Shown in pieces: positions 26,175 to 34,754 of a stretch of DNA of 64,000 bases. Source of the DNA: [Bacillus] enclensis. GTDB taxonomy: Bacteria; Bacillota; Bacilli; Bacillales; Bacillaceae_B. Position 1 is the stretch's first letter. Every line of letters starts with the position of its first letter. The DNA lies in assembly GCF_001456935.1 (NCBI RefSeq), contig NZ_KQ758484.1, positions 62,001-126,000 on the forward strand. Direction: 5' to 3'. The position numbers and the translations under genes were made by a program. The notes under the pieces are model-generated. The model had not been told where the DNA came from. It made no database searches and worked only from the letters and a program-made list of their open reading frames with translations.

Positions 26175-27188
26175 CTATTCACTTTGCCCGTTCCTATTAT
26201 AAAATTTGATGAAGAACGCTGTGCCATCCCCTTTTTCACTCCTGACCTCGAGATCCCCGTGCTGACCGGTGATGATGCTGTGCGCCATCGCCAGGCCGAT
26301 CCCGACGCTGTCATCCCCTGCATTCTTTCCTTTATAAAACCTTCTGAATATGTAAGGCAGGTCTTCTTTCGATATCCCCGGCCCGTCGTCGGCAATCGAT
26401 ATTTCCGTGAAAAGGGGGTTTTCCTCATATGAAATGGAAATCGTCCCGCCGTCCCCTGTATGTTCCACACAATTTTTCAGGATATTGATCAGTGCTTCTG
26501 CCGTCCAGCGCAGGTCACCGGTAAATGCTGCATCTTCCGTTCCGTTCACAATGAGGGTCTGCTCCTTGATATCCATCGGGATCAGCACCGGCTGTACGGC
26601 CCTGTCGATCAAGTCACGCAGAGGGACCCGGTCTTTTTTAAACGCAATGGTCCCCGCATCGATCTTCGATAATTTCAGGAGCGACGAGACGAGCCACTCG
26701 ATCCGTTCAAGCTGCACGCGGATATTCCCGGTGAACTCCGCACGCTTCGATTCCTCAAGCGAACTGTCGCTCAGGAGGTCCGCCATCACCGTCATCGACG
26801 TCAGCGGTGTCTTCAGCTGGTGCGAGATATCCGACAGGGCATCCGTCAATGTCAGCTTGTCACGCTCCAGCTGAGAACGGCTCTCGGATAACATCAGCGT
26901 CACCTTGTAGATGTCATTTTTCAAAATGCTCAGCTCGCCTTCATGATTGTCGCGAAGATCGAGACTGACATCCCCGCTGCTGATCTTTCTGAGGTATCCC
27001 GACAGCTTCTCAATCTCCCGGTAACGCCACCTTGTGAAAAACACACTGCAGAGAGCGAGCAGCAGGGACGTCATGAACACCATGCCTGCCGACTGGATGG
27101 ACAGCAGAAATCCTGCAGCCGCGGTTCCGGCCATGGTGACAATCCCGATGGCGATGAAAAACAGCTTGATCTCCCGGTTCCTCCACAT
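26175..27188 (-). CDS. Sensor histidine kinase
   Basis: 337-residue membrane kinase. Two transmembrane helices (about 8-28 and 33-53) are separated by only a few residues, so there is almost no outside sensor domain, as in intramembrane-sensing kinases. The phosphoacceptor is H123 in DISHQLKTPLTS; the HATPase domain has NCVEHT, ADDGPGI and GIGLAMAHSI. I start it at MWRNRE, 1 nt after the response regulator stop; an upstream extension would lie inside that gene. It probably senses through the ABC permease. Confidence 0.9.
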   Translation of the reverse strand: MWRNREIKLFFIAIGIVTMAGTAAAGFLLSIQSAGMVFMTSLLLALCSVFFTRWRYREIEKLSGYLRKISSGDVSLDLRDNHEGELSILKNDIYKVTLMLSESRSQLERDKLTLTDALSDISHQLKTPLTSMTVMADLLSDSSLEESKRAEFTGNIRVQLERIEWLVSSLLKLSKIDAGTIAFKKDRVPLRDLIDRAVQPVLIPMDIKEQTLIVNGTEDAAFTGDLRWTAEALINILKNCVEHTGDGGTISISYEENPLFTEISIADDGPGISKEDLPYIFRRFYKGKNAGDDSVGIGLAMAHSIITGQHGDLEVRSEKGDGTAFFIKFYNRNGQSE

Positions 27189-27189
27189 C

Positions 27190-27876
27190 TCAATCACCCG
27201 CCTTATAGCCCATGCCGCGAATCGTCTTGATGATCTCCGGCCGCTGAGGATCGTCTTCAAGCTTCTCACGCAGCCGCTTGATATACACGGTCAGCGTGTT
27301 GTCATTCACAAAATCACCGGCGACATCCCATATCCGGTCGAGCAGCTGCGCCCTCGTCAGCACCTGTCCGACATGGTTGGCAAAGATCAGCAGCAGCCTG
27401 TATTCAAGGGCGGTAAGCACGACTTCCTCTCCATGCTTATAGACCTTCCCCTCAAGCGTATGTATGCGGATGTCCCCGATTTCCAACCACACATTCGTCT
27501 GGGCCGGCTGCTTCTGATAACGCCTGAGCACCGAACGGATCCTCGACAGGAGCTCACGGATACGGAACGGCTTCGTAATATAATCGTCCGCCCCCATATC
27601 AAGCCCCATCACCACATTCACTTCATCATCCAGCGCCGTCAAAAAGATCACCGGCTTATCCCCCTGCTTCTTCACCAGCTCACACAACTCATACCCGCTC
27701 CCATCCGGAAGTGTCAAATCAAATAAACACAGATCAATCCCGTCAAGGCGGTCCCGAATCTCCGCCTTCGCGGACCCCGCATCATAACAAAGAACTGTCT
27801 CAAAACCCTCCTGCCGCAGCGAATACTCAAGCCCCGCCGCAATCGTCCGATCATCCTCCACAAGCAAAATCCTCAC
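27190..27876 (-). CDS. OmpR/PhoB-type response regulator
   Basis: Response regulator of about 228 residues. The receiver domain has the acidic pair in LVEDD, the phosphorylated Asp in LFDLTLPDGSG and Lys in DDYITKPF; the winged-helix DNA-binding domain covers the last 95 residues (LTRAQLLDRIW, then DNTLTVYIKRLREKL). I start it at the GTG giving MRILLVEDD, with GGGGTG 8 nt upstream; a GTG three codons earlier is open too. First gene of the regulator-kinase-ATPase-permease operon and its likely activator. Confidence 0.92.
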   Translation of the reverse strand: MRILLVEDDRTIAAGLEYSLRQEGFETVLCYDAGSAKAEIRDRLDGIDLCLFDLTLPDGSGYELCELVKKQGDKPVIFLTALDDEVNVVMGLDMGADDYITKPFRIRELLSRIRSVLRRYQKQPAQTNVWLEIGDIRIHTLEGKVYKHGEEVVLTALEYRLLLIFANHVGQVLTRAQLLDRIWDVAGDFVNDNTLTVYIKRLREKLEDDPQRPEIIKTIRGMGYKAGD

Positions 27877-27929
27877 ACCAAACACACCCCAGCCTCAAAT
27901 AAAAGTTACCCATATCTTACCACGGGAAT

Positions 27930-27956
27930 GGGTCGGGGGGACAGGTACCGTGACCC
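27930..27956. repeat. GGTACC hairpin-family repeat with GGGTC/GACCC stem
   Basis: GGGTCGGGGGGACAGGTACC (27930-27949), then GTGACCC (27950-27956). The outer GGGTC and GACCC are complementary. It is inverted relative to the copies at 8299 and 21521 and lies 82 nt from the nearest unit of array A4. Confidence 0.75.
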
Positions 27957-28028
27957 GGTTTGAGACGGGGCCGGGTTTGGCGGACCGGGGAATCCAGACG
28001 GGTTTTAATTAGAATTTTTCTAAGCTGC

Positions 28029-28140
28029 TCATAAACTTGGAATGCGGCCTGTATTTTTGAAATGTGGCCCGTAAATCTGGAATCTGGCTCGTATTTTTAA
28101 AACAGTGTCCCATAAACCTGAATAGTTGCCTGCATTTATA
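28029..28140. repeat. Phased short-repeat array A4 (inverted, TTTATGAGCC-related)
   Basis: Six units with period exactly 20 nt (anchors 28031, 28051, 28071, 28091, 28111, 28131). Two unit forms alternate: CATAAAC/CGTAAAT and GTATTTTT. Read on the minus strand the cores become TTTATGAGC, AATACAGGCC and TTTACGGGCC, close to the TATGAGCC form of array A2, and the unit nearest the hairpin continues to ATTCTAA as A2 and A3 do. The stretch 28141-28254 shows nothing further. Confidence 0.75.
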
Positions 28141-28254
28141 CCCCTTCGCGTCTCAATCGTCCTCCTCGCATAATAAAAACTGCCCTCCACGTTCTCAAAA
28201 GATTAATTTGTCTATTTCAACTATAAAGCCGGGGAAAATAATCGATTTCCAGTC

Positions 28255-28285
28255 AAAAAAAGAACCAGGGGCTCTCCCCCGGTTC
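28255..28285 (-). terminator. Intrinsic terminator after the 28288 gene
   Basis: On the minus strand GAACCGGGGG and CCCCTGGTTC form a stem with a 4-nt loop, followed by T7. Confidence 0.85.
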
Positions 28286-28287
28286 AA

Positions 28288-28506
28288 TCAATTTCCTTCC
28301 TTCAAAACCGCCATCCGTGCAAACACAACCCCCGCGGCCAGGGACACCATCACCGTCGTAATCGACCCCTGGATCCCGGTGAACCCATTCTCTCCATCCA
28401 AGATAAGCATCGTCTTCAACCAAACGATATCAAACAGGAAGCCGATCAGGGTGAGGAGGGCAGCGCACGCTATAAAGGTAATCGTGAATATTTTCCAGAA
28501 TATCAT
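28288..28506 (-). CDS. Small membrane protein, unknown
   Basis: 72 residues with two transmembrane helices (about 6-27 and 47-65), otherwise featureless. GAGGTGTTG precedes the ATG. It begins 4 nt after the stop of the AlkD-like gene and ends at a strong terminator, so the two are one operon. No family recognised; a link to DNA repair is only positional. Confidence 0.65.
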   Translation of the reverse strand: MIFWKIFTITFIACAALLTLIGFLFDIVWLKTMLILDGENGFTGIQGSITTVMVSLAAGVVFARMAVLKEGN

Positions 28507-28510
28507 TTCA

Positions 28511-29470
28511 TCAACACCTCACATACTTCCGCTTAAACCCGATCCTCCCCCGGTCAACCTGCTTCTGAATCTCCTCAAAAGCATTCAGGATACTCGGCTT
28601 CTTCCCATCCCGCTTCATCTCAACCGGCCCCATTTCCCCTGCAATCTCAACCGCCTTCTCATGAAGCGCCACATAGGAAACGGCGACCGTATACACGAAA
28701 TTATTCATCGCTGATTTCGCCCGTTCCGGCGCATCATGGATGGTCTCTTTCACCGTTTCAAGCATTCCTTCAAGCTTTTCCGTTGAAAACTCTTCGTCTT
28801 TCCGGTTCCCGAGCAGCCAGCAGTAGCAGCTCCAGCCTGCCGACATCCTCAGTTCTTCCCCGCTAGCAATCCATTTATCGGCGACTTCTTGTGCGATATC
28901 CGCCTCTGCAAGCGTCACCGACACCACATTATCAGACAGCATGTAAAAATAAGCCCCGTCGATCCAGCGGTCAAAATCCGCCTCGGTCATCGCCTTCGGA
29001 TCGGCGATGATGCCCGCAAAGTACATCGCATCATAGTTCCCCGTTGCATACAACTGCTCCGCCAGCTCCTGATTCACCTTGATTTTCTTCGCCAGCGGCT
29101 TCATCGCTCCCGTCGCCACGCCGAACACCGGCTCCTTCGCACCGTTTGATATGTACATCTTCTTCATCCGTTCCTTACCGAGCGCTTCAAGCTCCCTCAT
29201 CACGGTACCGGCATCCAGATTCTCGACTCCTTCTCCGGCTTTCCCGCCTGTATCAACTTTCTTGTCTCCCGCAAAAGAAAGTCCCTTCTCGCCAAGAACT
29301 TCCTTCAACATCCTCACCGCTTTTGGCCCTACCCCGTGAAGCTTCAGGATTTCCTCCTCTGTCACTCCGGTAAACTGCTCCACCCGGTAAAACCCGGCAT
29401 TGTGAAGTCCCCGTTCTGCAGGCTTGCTCAACTTCGGCAACTCACTTTTCGGTGCTGCTTCATTAGTCAT
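28511..29470 (-). CDS. AlkD-like DNA alkylation repair protein with N-terminal helix-hairpin-helix domain
   Basis: About 319 residues joining two parts. Residues 1-70 form a helix-hairpin-helix domain like the RNA polymerase alpha C-terminal domain (RGLHNAGFYRVEQF, then ILKLHGVGPKAVRMLKEVL). From about 90 to the end is an all-helical HEAT-like domain of the AlkD/DNA alkylation repair family (KAMTEADFDRWI, ADKWI, FVYTVAVSY). GAGGAGGAAG is 8 nt before the ATG chosen (29468-29470); an ATG seven codons earlier lies inside the ribosome site. The HhH part may add DNA binding. Confidence 0.78.
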   Translation of the reverse strand: MTNEAAPKSELPKLSKPAERGLHNAGFYRVEQFTGVTEEEILKLHGVGPKAVRMLKEVLGEKGLSFAGDKKVDTGGKAGEGVENLDAGTVMRELEALGKERMKKMYISNGAKEPVFGVATGAMKPLAKKIKVNQELAEQLYATGNYDAMYFAGIIADPKAMTEADFDRWIDGAYFYMLSDNVVSVTLAEADIAQEVADKWIASGEELRMSAGWSCYCWLLGNRKDEEFSTEKLEGMLETVKETIHDAPERAKSAMNNFVYTVAVSYVALHEKAVEIAGEMGPVEMKRDGKKPSILNAFEEIQKQVDRGRIGFKRKYVRC

Positions 29471-29578
29471 ATCGACTTCCTCCTCATTCATTATCCATTT
29501 AGTAGTAGTATTCTCTTCCCGTTCTTTTTTTCCTCTATAAAAAAAGAACCGCCTGCAATGACAGCCCTTTCCACCTGT

Positions 29579-30370
29579 TCACTCCCTATTCCCGTTCATC
29601 CACCCAACCGCATACTCCACCATTTCTCTCATCGGCATCAAATAACTTTTTGCCTCCCCGACCTTCCCTTCCATCACTCCACTCGTATCCCGCCTGTAAT
29701 CCTCAAAAATCCGATCGAAATCATCCGAGTCATTGTTGATGTCCCGATAGGTTGTCCACACTTCTTCCTCACCCTGCTTCACTTTTACATCCCATATCTT
29801 TTCCTTCACAAAACTGTTCTCCTGCCTGTATTCGGCAAGATGCAGAGACGAATTCGAATCCGCCGGCGCACCGAGCAGCAAGATCCTGCCGTCAAGTTCA
29901 TACACTTTCCCAAGCGGTGACTTCTCACCCAGCGCAAAGTCCATCCCATGGTTTTCCGTTATGTATGCTGCATCCTTCCCCCATGCCGCAAACGAAGTAT
30001 GGGGGTGAGCGCTCCTGAATACACCGTCCTGCTTTCTGAACGTTTCCGGGATGAAGCCCATATAGCAGGTCGGCGTCAAGTCGGGATGATACACCGGCAG
30101 ATGGTTCCGGATGACCCGCATCTCTTCCTCGCTTAAATCCCCCTCATATTCAGAAGGGTCGCACAGCTGCTCGGTCTGGGTGGGCATCACGATGTTCCCT
30201 TCCGCACCGACGGCTTCCTCGAGGGCCATGATGACAGAAACCGGACCCCCGATCACTCTCCCGACCGACTTCAATGAAGAATGCACCATGACCGTCATTC
30301 CTTTTTTTACACCCAATGCCTCCAGATCCTTCTTCAGCTGATTCTTCGTGATGAGTTTCCCCTTCTCCAT
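29579..30370 (-). CDS. Aminoglycoside N3-acetyltransferase family protein (YokD-like)
   Basis: AAC(3) family acetyl-CoA-dependent N-acetyltransferase, about 263 residues. Family features are the VMVHSSLKSVGRVIGGP acetyl-CoA region near residue 30, PTQTEQL, HPHTSFAAWG with the active-site histidines near 125, and GEKSPLGKVYELDGRILLLGA. I start it at MEKGKL, with GGGGTGGGGAG upstream. Chromosomal Bacillus members such as YokD often have unknown natural substrates, so resistance is not implied. Single gene. Confidence 0.85.
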   Translation of the reverse strand: MEKGKLITKNQLKKDLEALGVKKGMTVMVHSSLKSVGRVIGGPVSVIMALEEAVGAEGNIVMPTQTEQLCDPSEYEGDLSEEEMRVIRNHLPVYHPDLTPTCYMGFIPETFRKQDGVFRSAHPHTSFAAWGKDAAYITENHGMDFALGEKSPLGKVYELDGRILLLGAPADSNSSLHLAEYRQENSFVKEKIWDVKVKQGEEEVWTTYRDINNDSDDFDRIFEDYRRDTSGVMEGKVGEAKSYLMPMREMVEYAVGWMNGNRE

Positions 30371-30514
30371 GAATCTCCCCACCCCTCAAATCTATGACTC
30401 TCTCCATACTAACATATTATTCCATCCCCACTTTTAAAATAAATGCCCTGCCGCCAAACATGTTACAATGACAATAATCAGAGAATTCATACAAAATGGA
30501 AGGAGCCATCACCC

Positions 30515-31288
30515 ATGCACCCGTCAGAATTAAGAGCCAGAATCAGAAACGGCACCCATACTACCCACACATCAGGCGTCTCGCAGGATTATGTCCAGGC
30601 AAACCTGGTCGTCCTTCCAAAAGAATACGCCTTCGATTTCCTTCTCTTCACCATAAGGAACCCCAAATCCTGTCCGATCATCGAAGTGCTCGAGGACGGC
30701 CGATTCGAATCCAACTATGCCAAGGAATCGGATATCCGAACCGACATCCCCCTCTATCATGTCTATGAGAATGGCAGATTAACAGATAAGAAGCAGCGGA
30801 TCGACGACTGCTGGAAAAAAGATTTCGTCAGTTTCCTGATCGGCTGCAGCTTCACGTTCGAAAGCCAGCTGATCAAAGGCGGCATCCCCCTTCGGCATAT
30901 TGAAGAAAATAAAAATGTGGCCATGTATAAGACGTCAATCCCAACCGAAAAAGCGGGGGTGTTCGAAGGCCCGACCGTTGTCTCAATGAGGCCGGTTCCC
31001 GATTCTCTTGTTCAAAAAGCAGCGGACATCACGTCCCTGTTCCCTGAAATGCACGGCTCCCCGCTTCATATCGGCGATCCCCGTGAGATTGGCATCGGTG
31101 ATGTGACCAAGCCCGACTTCGGTGACTTTGTCGGAATCAAGGAAGGCGAGACCCCGATGTTCTGGGCATGCGGCGTCACCCCGCAGGCGGCCGCACTGCA
31201 GGCGGGAATCCCCTATATGATCACGCACGCCCCTGGGCATATGTTCGTGACGGATTGGAAGAATGAAGAGTATCTAAAATCCAACTAA
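30515..31288 (+). CDS. DUF1445 putative hydro-lyase (YcsI / D-glutamate cyclase-like)
   Basis: About 257 residues of the DUF1445 family (B. subtilis YcsI), whose mammalian relative is D-glutamate cyclase; members are often annotated putative hydro-lyases. Family motifs include the N-terminal SELRARIRNGTHTTHTSGVSQDYVQANL, then NKNVAMYKTSIPT, HIGDP and the C-terminal PMFWACGVTPQ and THAPGHMFVTD. AAGGAG is 9 nt before ATG 30515. No pxpABC 5-oxoprolinase genes are adjacent here, unlike the usual neighbourhood, and it stands alone. Confidence 0.87.
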   Translation: MHPSELRARIRNGTHTTHTSGVSQDYVQANLVVLPKEYAFDFLLFTIRNPKSCPIIEVLEDGRFESNYAKESDIRTDIPLYHVYENGRLTDKKQRIDDCWKKDFVSFLIGCSFTFESQLIKGGIPLRHIEENKNVAMYKTSIPTEKAGVFEGPTVVSMRPVPDSLVQKAADITSLFPEMHGSPLHIGDPREIGIGDVTKPDFGDFVGIKEGETPMFWACGVTPQAAALQAGIPYMITHAPGHMFVTDWKNEEYLKSN

Positions 31289-31290
31289 CA

Positions 31291-31345
31291 AAGGCCCGTC
31301 CCGCACCCCGGTAAAGCATCACCGCAGTGAGGGACGGGCTTTCTC
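31291..31345 (+). terminator. Terminator-like hairpin, repeat family C copy 1
   Basis: GCCCGTCCC and GGGACGGGC pair around a second small stem CGGT/ACCG, followed by TTTCTC. It closes the DUF1445 gene. The layout and much of the sequence recur at 34755-34808 and, shortened, at 45331-45369. Confidence 0.75.
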
Positions 31346-31365
31346 AAGCTCGCGGGGCAGCAGGA

Positions 31366-31388
31366 CACAGTACCTGTCCTTCCGACCC
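31366..31388. repeat. Degenerate GGTACC hairpin-family repeat
   Basis: CAGTACCTGTCCTTCCGACCC resembles the family core and right stem; the left stem is lost. Lies between the DUF1445 and nucleoside hydrolase genes. Confidence 0.5.
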
Positions 31389-31503
31389 TCTTAAAGGGAC
31401 TGGCTTTTTTATGATTCAGAAGCCCCGATAAAGTCATAATAACCTCGCGCGGCCGATACCTTAGAGTAATCCGCTCTAAATTCCAACGCGAGGAGAATCT
31501 ATC

Positions 31504-32448
31504 ATGAAAAAGATCATTTTGTTTGCCGATCCCGGCATCGATGATTCAGTTGCCATCATGTATGCCCTGCTCAATCCTGAAATCAAAGTGCTAGCCATCG
31601 TTTCAAGCTACGGCAATGTCACCAAGGAGCAGGCTACGGACAATATCGCCTACTTATTGAAGCTCGCCGGAAGGGAAGATGTCCCCATCATCGGCGGCAC
31701 CAACGCCCCGTCAACAGGAAAACCGCCGACATACTATCCGGAAATCCACGGCAAAGAAGGACTCGGCCCCATCCGTCCGCCCGAAGACCTTCAAGCAGAA
31801 CTGACCAATTTCTCAGAACTGTACACGATCATCAAAAATAACCCTGGCTTGACAATTGTTGATGTCGGCAGGAATACGTCACTTGCTGCCCTCTTCCTTT
31901 TAGGTGAAAATCTGATCAAAGATGTCAGCGAATTTTATATCATGGGAGGCGCTTTTTTAGTACCTGGGAATGTGACTCCTTTGGCTGAGGCCAATTTCTA
32001 CGGTGATCCGACCGCTTCAAACCTGGTCATGCAGAACTTCGACAACCTCTACATTGCACCCCTTAACATCACAAACAAAGCAATCATCACGATGGAACAC
32101 GTAAATACGATACTCGACATGACCGAGCACCCGCTCGTCCAGATCCTCGACGATGTCATGGAATACTATATTGAAGCGTACAAAAAACTTATCCCGGGTA
32201 TCGGAGGCGCTCCCCTTCACGACGCCGTCACCCTCTCCCTCATGGTCAACCCTTCAATGGGCAAAACCATCCGCAGGGAAGTCGAAGTCTTCACCGGAGT
32301 CAGCGGAATGGGCACCTCCAGCGCCGACTTCAGAGTCAGCTCCAAAAACGCCGAAAAAAACATCAACATCTTCCTCGAACTCGACTACGAAGCCTTCCTC
32401 GAAGACTTCATCGAAGTCATGAGCGGGTCAGGGGGACAGGTACCTTGA
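31504..32448 (+). CDS. Inosine/uridine-preferring nucleoside hydrolase family protein
   Basis: 314-residue nucleoside hydrolase that cleaves ribosides to base and ribose. The calcium-binding motif is DPGIDDS near residue 9 (one N-terminal Asp of DTDPGxDD is Ala-Asp here), with VDVGRNTSLAALF and EANFYGDPTAS further on and APLHDAVTLS near 240. GCGAGGAGA precedes the ATG. The last residues, GSGGQVP, are encoded by an inserted hairpin-family repeat (32425-32448), so the native C-terminus has been replaced. Single gene. Confidence 0.88.
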   Translation: MKKIILFADPGIDDSVAIMYALLNPEIKVLAIVSSYGNVTKEQATDNIAYLLKLAGREDVPIIGGTNAPSTGKPPTYYPEIHGKEGLGPIRPPEDLQAELTNFSELYTIIKNNPGLTIVDVGRNTSLAALFLLGENLIKDVSEFYIMGGAFLVPGNVTPLAEANFYGDPTASNLVMQNFDNLYIAPLNITNKAIITMEHVNTILDMTEHPLVQILDDVMEYYIEAYKKLIPGIGGAPLHDAVTLSLMVNPSMGKTIRREVEVFTGVSGMGTSSADFRVSSKNAEKNINIFLELDYEAFLEDFIEVMSGSGGQVP

Positions 32449-32473
32449 GCCGAGGGGACAGGTACCGCGGCTC
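32425..32473. repeat. Two GGTACC hairpin-family repeats, first inside a coding end
   Basis: Copy 1 (32425-32451) starts GGGTCAGGGGGACAGGTACC and supplies the last codons and stop of the nucleoside hydrolase. Copy 2 (32447-32473) starts GAGCC, has core GGGGACAGGTACC and ends GGCTC, so its outer stem is GAGCC/GGCTC rather than GGGTC/GACCC. Confidence 0.8.
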
Positions 32474-32654
32474 ATATGCAAGCACGGCGGCCAGCGAAGA
32501 CAGTTTGTGCCCCATCTATCGATTAGTGTCTCAATGGGTGACAGATCCTACTGACATTAAAAATAGCCCTTCCTTCAACACAATGAATTTCCACTATCAT
32601 GAGGGTTGGGCATTTCATGTTGCGACTGGGGACTTTACGCCTTTATCAAAATAA
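32445..32654 (+). pseudogene. ORF fragment of doubtful status
   Basis: A 69-codon frame whose first codons are hairpin-repeat sequence, with no ribosome site. From about residue 20 the sequence (YRLVSQWVTDPTDI and later FHYHEGWAFHVATGDF) looks like natural protein and may be the remnant C-terminus of a lost gene. No family recognised. Confidence 0.25.
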
Positions 32655-32697
32655 AAGAAGACTTCAGTTCTGGTTAAAATCAAAGTGAATCTTCTCT
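32650..32697 (-). terminator. Terminator of the VWA lipoprotein gene
   Basis: On the minus strand AGAAGATTCA pairs imperfectly with TGAAGTCTTCT, followed by TTTATTTT. Confidence 0.65.
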
Positions 32698-34079
32698 TAA
32701 TTCACCGCTTCTAAAAATCGGTCGGTCACTTCATCATGTTTTTCCAAAAAGTTATCTGTGTTGATATCATAAAGATCTAGAAATTGTTTTCTTGCTTCAT
32801 CGTCTATTTTCAAGAAATAATCCCGGTACTGATCTATGGTGTCAAGAAATACAGTATCATCAAGTTTTTCCTGACTGTCTAAATAGTTAACAGCAGCTTC
32901 AAGATTACTGTGTTCTCTTTCAATCTGTTCCTTTTGACGGTTATACCAATCATCTAATTGAGTCTTGATTGTATTGTGGAGGTCATTCAACGCCTTAGTC
33001 GAATCTTCATTCCACTGAGACCAAACCTTAGCCATATCTACTGTTTGGTTGAACTCTGTCACAAGATCCTGGTGACTTTGTGCATTTATGTAATTCCCTC
33101 CAGAAACCTCAGCCATTTCTTTTAACTGAGCCAGCCCTTCATTATCTACCTGATATCCAATGATATTAAGAACCGGCTTGATATTAGATTCACCCAGTGA
33201 CCTGGCAGCCTTGACTGGATCTCCATTACATGTCTCGACCCCGTCACTGACAACATAAATAATGTTGGTATTCTGCTCTCCATCATATTGTTTAAAATCC
33301 TGGTTCACCTGCTCGATCGCTTTTGCCATCGGCGTCCATCCTGAAGGCTTAAATTGATTTAGGGCATTCGAAAATTTCTCCTGATCATATCTGCCGACAG
33401 GAAACACCTCTTCAATTTTCGAACAGGAAGCTTTCTTGTCCTCATCACTGCCTGTGCCGACATGTCCATATACCCGCAGAGAAATATTCGCATTTTCAGG
33501 AAGTTCCTTCACAAAATCCTGAATCGCAGACTTTGCCAACACCATCCTCGTTTTGCCGTCCTCTAGATTCTCCATACTCCCACTCGAATCCAGCAAAATA
33601 GCAACGTTATAATTCTCCTTCAATCTAAGCTCATCCGTCTGACCATCCGGATCAGTAAACTGCATTGATTTCCATTGGTCAATCGGCACATCAACCTTTT
33701 CCAAATCTTCCTTGAATAGAGAAAAAACATACCGCTCCATCTTCTCAATTTCCTCAGGGGAAGATTCCTCCGTCAACTTTGGTAACTGATCAAGTTTCTC
33801 CCTGATTTCTTCCTGACCCTCAAAATCTTTCTCATATTTTTCGCCGGCAAATTCACCCGCTAATGGATATTCAGCGGATTCCGCGAAAGAGGTCGGTAAG
33901 GGCATGTGGTCTTGGGACCATTCTTGTTTTTCCTTACTATCACCCGGTTGCTGTAAGGATTTATCTTCCTTGTTTTCTTCTTTATTGTTGGCTTCTGAGC
34001 TCGTACTGTCGTTAGAACTGCAAGATGCCAATACTATTAAAGATAGTATGAATAATAGAATACTAAATGATCTTTTCAT
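32697..34079 (-). CDS. VWA domain lipoprotein (YwmC/YwmD-like)
   Basis: 460-residue lipoprotein: signal with lipobox LASC at residues 17-20, a long polar linker, and a von Willebrand A domain at about 155-345. The MIDAS metal site is visible as DSSGS (NVAILLDSSGSMEN), GWTPMAKAI and VSDGVETC. The last 110 residues are charged and helical, possibly coiled coil. AAGGAGAACC precedes the ATG. It resembles B. subtilis YwmC/YwmD, envelope proteins of unknown role. Single gene. Confidence 0.87.
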   Translation of the reverse strand: MKRSFSILLFILSLIVLASCSSNDSTSSEANNKEENKEDKSLQQPGDSKEKQEWSQDHMPLPTSFAESAEYPLAGEFAGEKYEKDFEGQEEIREKLDQLPKLTEESSPEEIEKMERYVFSLFKEDLEKVDVPIDQWKSMQFTDPDGQTDELRLKENYNVAILLDSSGSMENLEDGKTRMVLAKSAIQDFVKELPENANISLRVYGHVGTGSDEDKKASCSKIEEVFPVGRYDQEKFSNALNQFKPSGWTPMAKAIEQVNQDFKQYDGEQNTNIIYVVSDGVETCNGDPVKAARSLGESNIKPVLNIIGYQVDNEGLAQLKEMAEVSGGNYINAQSHQDLVTEFNQTVDMAKVWSQWNEDSTKALNDLHNTIKTQLDDWYNRQKEQIEREHSNLEAAVNYLDSQEKLDDTVFLDTIDQYRDYFLKIDDEARKQFLDLYDINTDNFLEKHDEVTDRFLEAVN

Positions 34080-34269
34080 CAGGTTCTCCTTCCAAGGTTA
34101 AGTTAGTTATGTAGTTCTTCCACTGATAGTCCACCTATCATTATTTTCCAAGATACCCGCCAAACTCAATAGGAAAACATACCCAGTTGTTATTTAAAAG
34201 TGCGATGTAGACGCCCATCTCCCGTTGCCAAGACGCTTTAAGCAGCCGGGGACGAGCCAAAACCAAACC

Positions 34270-34719
34270 TTATTCAGCCTTCCACTCATAAAGCATATCC
34301 GGCAGATTCTCTTCATTTTCATGTCCCCTGCCAATGATTCTAAAACCATTCTTCTCATAAAACTGCTGTGCTTTTTTGTTCACCTCAAAGGTGTATAAAG
34401 TCAATCTCCCGGATGATTGCTCTTTTGCAATATCCAGCAGCCTTCTTCCCAGGCCCTTGCCCTGATAATCTCCATGGATATAAAGCTGGTTGATTTCCGT
34501 TCCGTTATACGCAATCATACCGGCCACTTCCTCATCCTCAATGGCAATTTTCACCTGAAAGTTCTCTGGTAAAAGTTGATTTAAAAAGTATACATGGTTT
34601 TCAAAACTATGAATCTCAGGCTGACCGATCGCCTCGCACTTACTGTCACGCCACATCCTGACTGTCTTCTCCGCATACTCGGGCTGATAAGGAACAATCA
34701 CAATCTTATTCGGGTCCAT
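34270..34719 (-). CDS. GNAT family N-acetyltransferase
   Basis: 149-residue GNAT acetyltransferase. The acetyl-CoA-binding motif A is QLYIHGDYQGKGLGRRLLDIAKE at about residues 76-98, and motif B includes NKKAQQFYEKNGFRIIGRG. AAGGGGTG precedes the ATG. Substrate cannot be predicted. Single gene. Confidence 0.87.
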   Translation of the reverse strand: MDPNKIVIVPYQPEYAEKTVRMWRDSKCEAIGQPEIHSFENHVYFLNQLLPENFQVKIAIEDEEVAGMIAYNGTEINQLYIHGDYQGKGLGRRLLDIAKEQSSGRLTLYTFEVNKKAQQFYEKNGFRIIGRGHENEENLPDMLYEWKAE

Positions 34720-34754
34720 CAGAGCACCCCTTCCATTAAATGGTAACGCACGTT

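Noticed and set aside
27034-27726. Plus-strand 230-codon ORF
   Set aside because: Antisense to the kinase and response regulator, whose catalytic motifs are all in place.
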